Of a DNA stretch of 6,164 nucleotides, positions 5,558 to 6,164 are shown one piece after another. Position 1 is the stretch's first letter. Every line of letters starts with the position of its first letter. A model generated the notes under the pieces. That model did not search any database, was not told where the DNA came from, and saw nothing but the letters and a program-made list of their open reading frames with translations. A program made the position numbers and the translations under genes. This DNA is from Acidimicrobiia bacterium (lineage in GTDB: Bacteria > Actinomycetota > Acidimicrobiia > Acidimicrobiales > Acidimicrobilacustridaceae): positions 1-6,164 of the forward strand of contig VERC01000147.1 in the NCBI GenBank assembly GCA_018882825.1, given 5' to 3'.

Positions 5558-6164
5558 GCGCTCCCGGCGATCGTCGGCGTCCGCCCGGCATCCTGTCGGA
5601 GCCTCTCGATCTCGACGACACGCCGAGGCGGCGACCTCCACCTACGGTTCCGGCGGCCCCCGGACTCGAGGTGGAGGTGCGCGGCACCCGGCTGTGGGGT
5701 GTCGTCGTCGCCTGCGACACCGGTGTCGTGACCATCCGCGATCGGCAGGGACGCGACCACCGGGTGCGTCTGCGGGCCGGGGCGTTCGACGTCGAGGGCC
5801 GGCAGGTCTCACTCGCTCCGGTGCGATCGGCGCCCGAGACCGCGGCGACCCGCACCGCATCGGGATCGGTGGCGATGGCCGCCGCTCCCGCCCGCATGGC
5901 CCGGGCCTCGCGCCTGCTGGTGGAGGGGATCCACGACGCCGAACTGGTGGAGAAGGTGTGGGGCGACGACCTGCGCGTCGAAGGAGTGGTCGTCGAACCG
6001 CTGCACGGCGCCGATGACCTCGCCGCCGTCGTGCGCGGCTTCGGCCCGCGGCCGGGACGGCGACTGGGGATCCTGCTCGATCATCTCGTCGACGACTCGA
6101 AGGAGTCACGACTGGCCGCCGGCATCGATCACCCCGACGTGCTGGTGTGCGGACATCCTTTCGT
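5554..6164 (+). CDS. DUF3097-family protein, 5' part (runs off the right edge)
   Basis: An uninterrupted frame of 203 codons runs from ATG 5554 to the window edge. Its ATG overlaps the stop of the ABC ATPase gene as ATGA, so it is probably the next operon member. I recognise the sequence as DUF3097, an uncharacterised actinobacterial family, from VEGIHDAELVEKVWGDDLR (123-141), VVVEPLHGADDLAAVVR (145-161), LLDHLVDDSKESR (174-186) and the CGHPF just before the edge. Three parts are visible: an Arg/Pro-rich, probably disordered N-terminus (1-36); a short beta-rich segment (about 37-92) that could be a small barrel; and a Toprim-like region from about 118. In that region, E124 in LLVEGIHDAE and D176 in GILLDHL resemble the acidic residues of Toprim domains. 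Family members are, as I recall, about 270-280 aa, so roughly the last quarter is missing. No reaction is known. A nucleic-acid role is my inference from the Toprim resemblance. Confidence 0.88.
   Translation, partial: MSAPGDRRRPPGILSEPLDLDDTPRRRPPPTVPAAPGLEVEVRGTRLWGVVVACDTGVVTIRDRQGRDHRVRLRAGAFDVEGRQVSLAPVRSAPETAATRTASGSVAMAAAPARMARASRLLVEGIHDAELVEKVWGDDLRVEGVVVEPLHGADDLAAVVRGFGPRPGRRLGILLDHLVDDSKESRLAAGIDHPDVLVCGHPF

Noticed and set aside
5490..6017. Plus-strand open frame of 175 codons across the ABC ATPase and DUF3097 junction
   Set aside because: The frame starting at 5554 matches DUF3097 motifs and continues to the edge. This alternative is Arg/Gly-rich and overlaps both genes.

Overview
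The window is very GC-rich, with strong G/C preference at third codon positions, GTG starts, stop-overlap gene junctions and long spurious open frames on both strands. Together with a DUF3097-family gene, which as far as I recall is an actinobacterial family, this points to an actinomycete-type chromosome (Actinomycetota). The style resembles uncultured or marine Acidimicrobiia, but that finer placement is only an impression.

Layout. Bases 1-131 hold a perfect 52-bp inverted repeat around a 27-bp loop. Its right arm is the 3' end of the first gene, and its left arm looks like a fold-back copy at the end of a contig. A PIG-V-like membrane mannosyltransferase follows on the minus strand (68-1309). 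A 128-bp divergent intergenic region (1310-1437) separates it from four plus-strand genes. These are a Uup-type ABC-F ATPase (1438-3237), a 521-aa polytopic membrane protein (3249-4814), a single-domain ABC transporter ATPase (4811-5557) and the 5' part of a DUF3097 gene (5554 to the right edge).

The four plus-strand genes are tightly packed: an 11-bp gap, then a GTGA overlap and an ATGA overlap. They are very probably one translationally coupled operon. The membrane protein and the ATPase most likely form an ABC-2-like exporter of unknown substrate. Uup-type ABC-F proteins act on the ribosome (and, in E. coli, in genome maintenance), and DUF3097 carries a possible Toprim-like motif set. The operon therefore joins information-processing proteins to a transporter, with no functional link visible from sequence.

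No tRNA, rRNA, CRISPR array, insertion sequence or phage gene was seen. The window looks like ordinary chromosomal backbone. The points most worth following up are the terminal fold-back, the unrecognised permease family and the DUF3097 protein.
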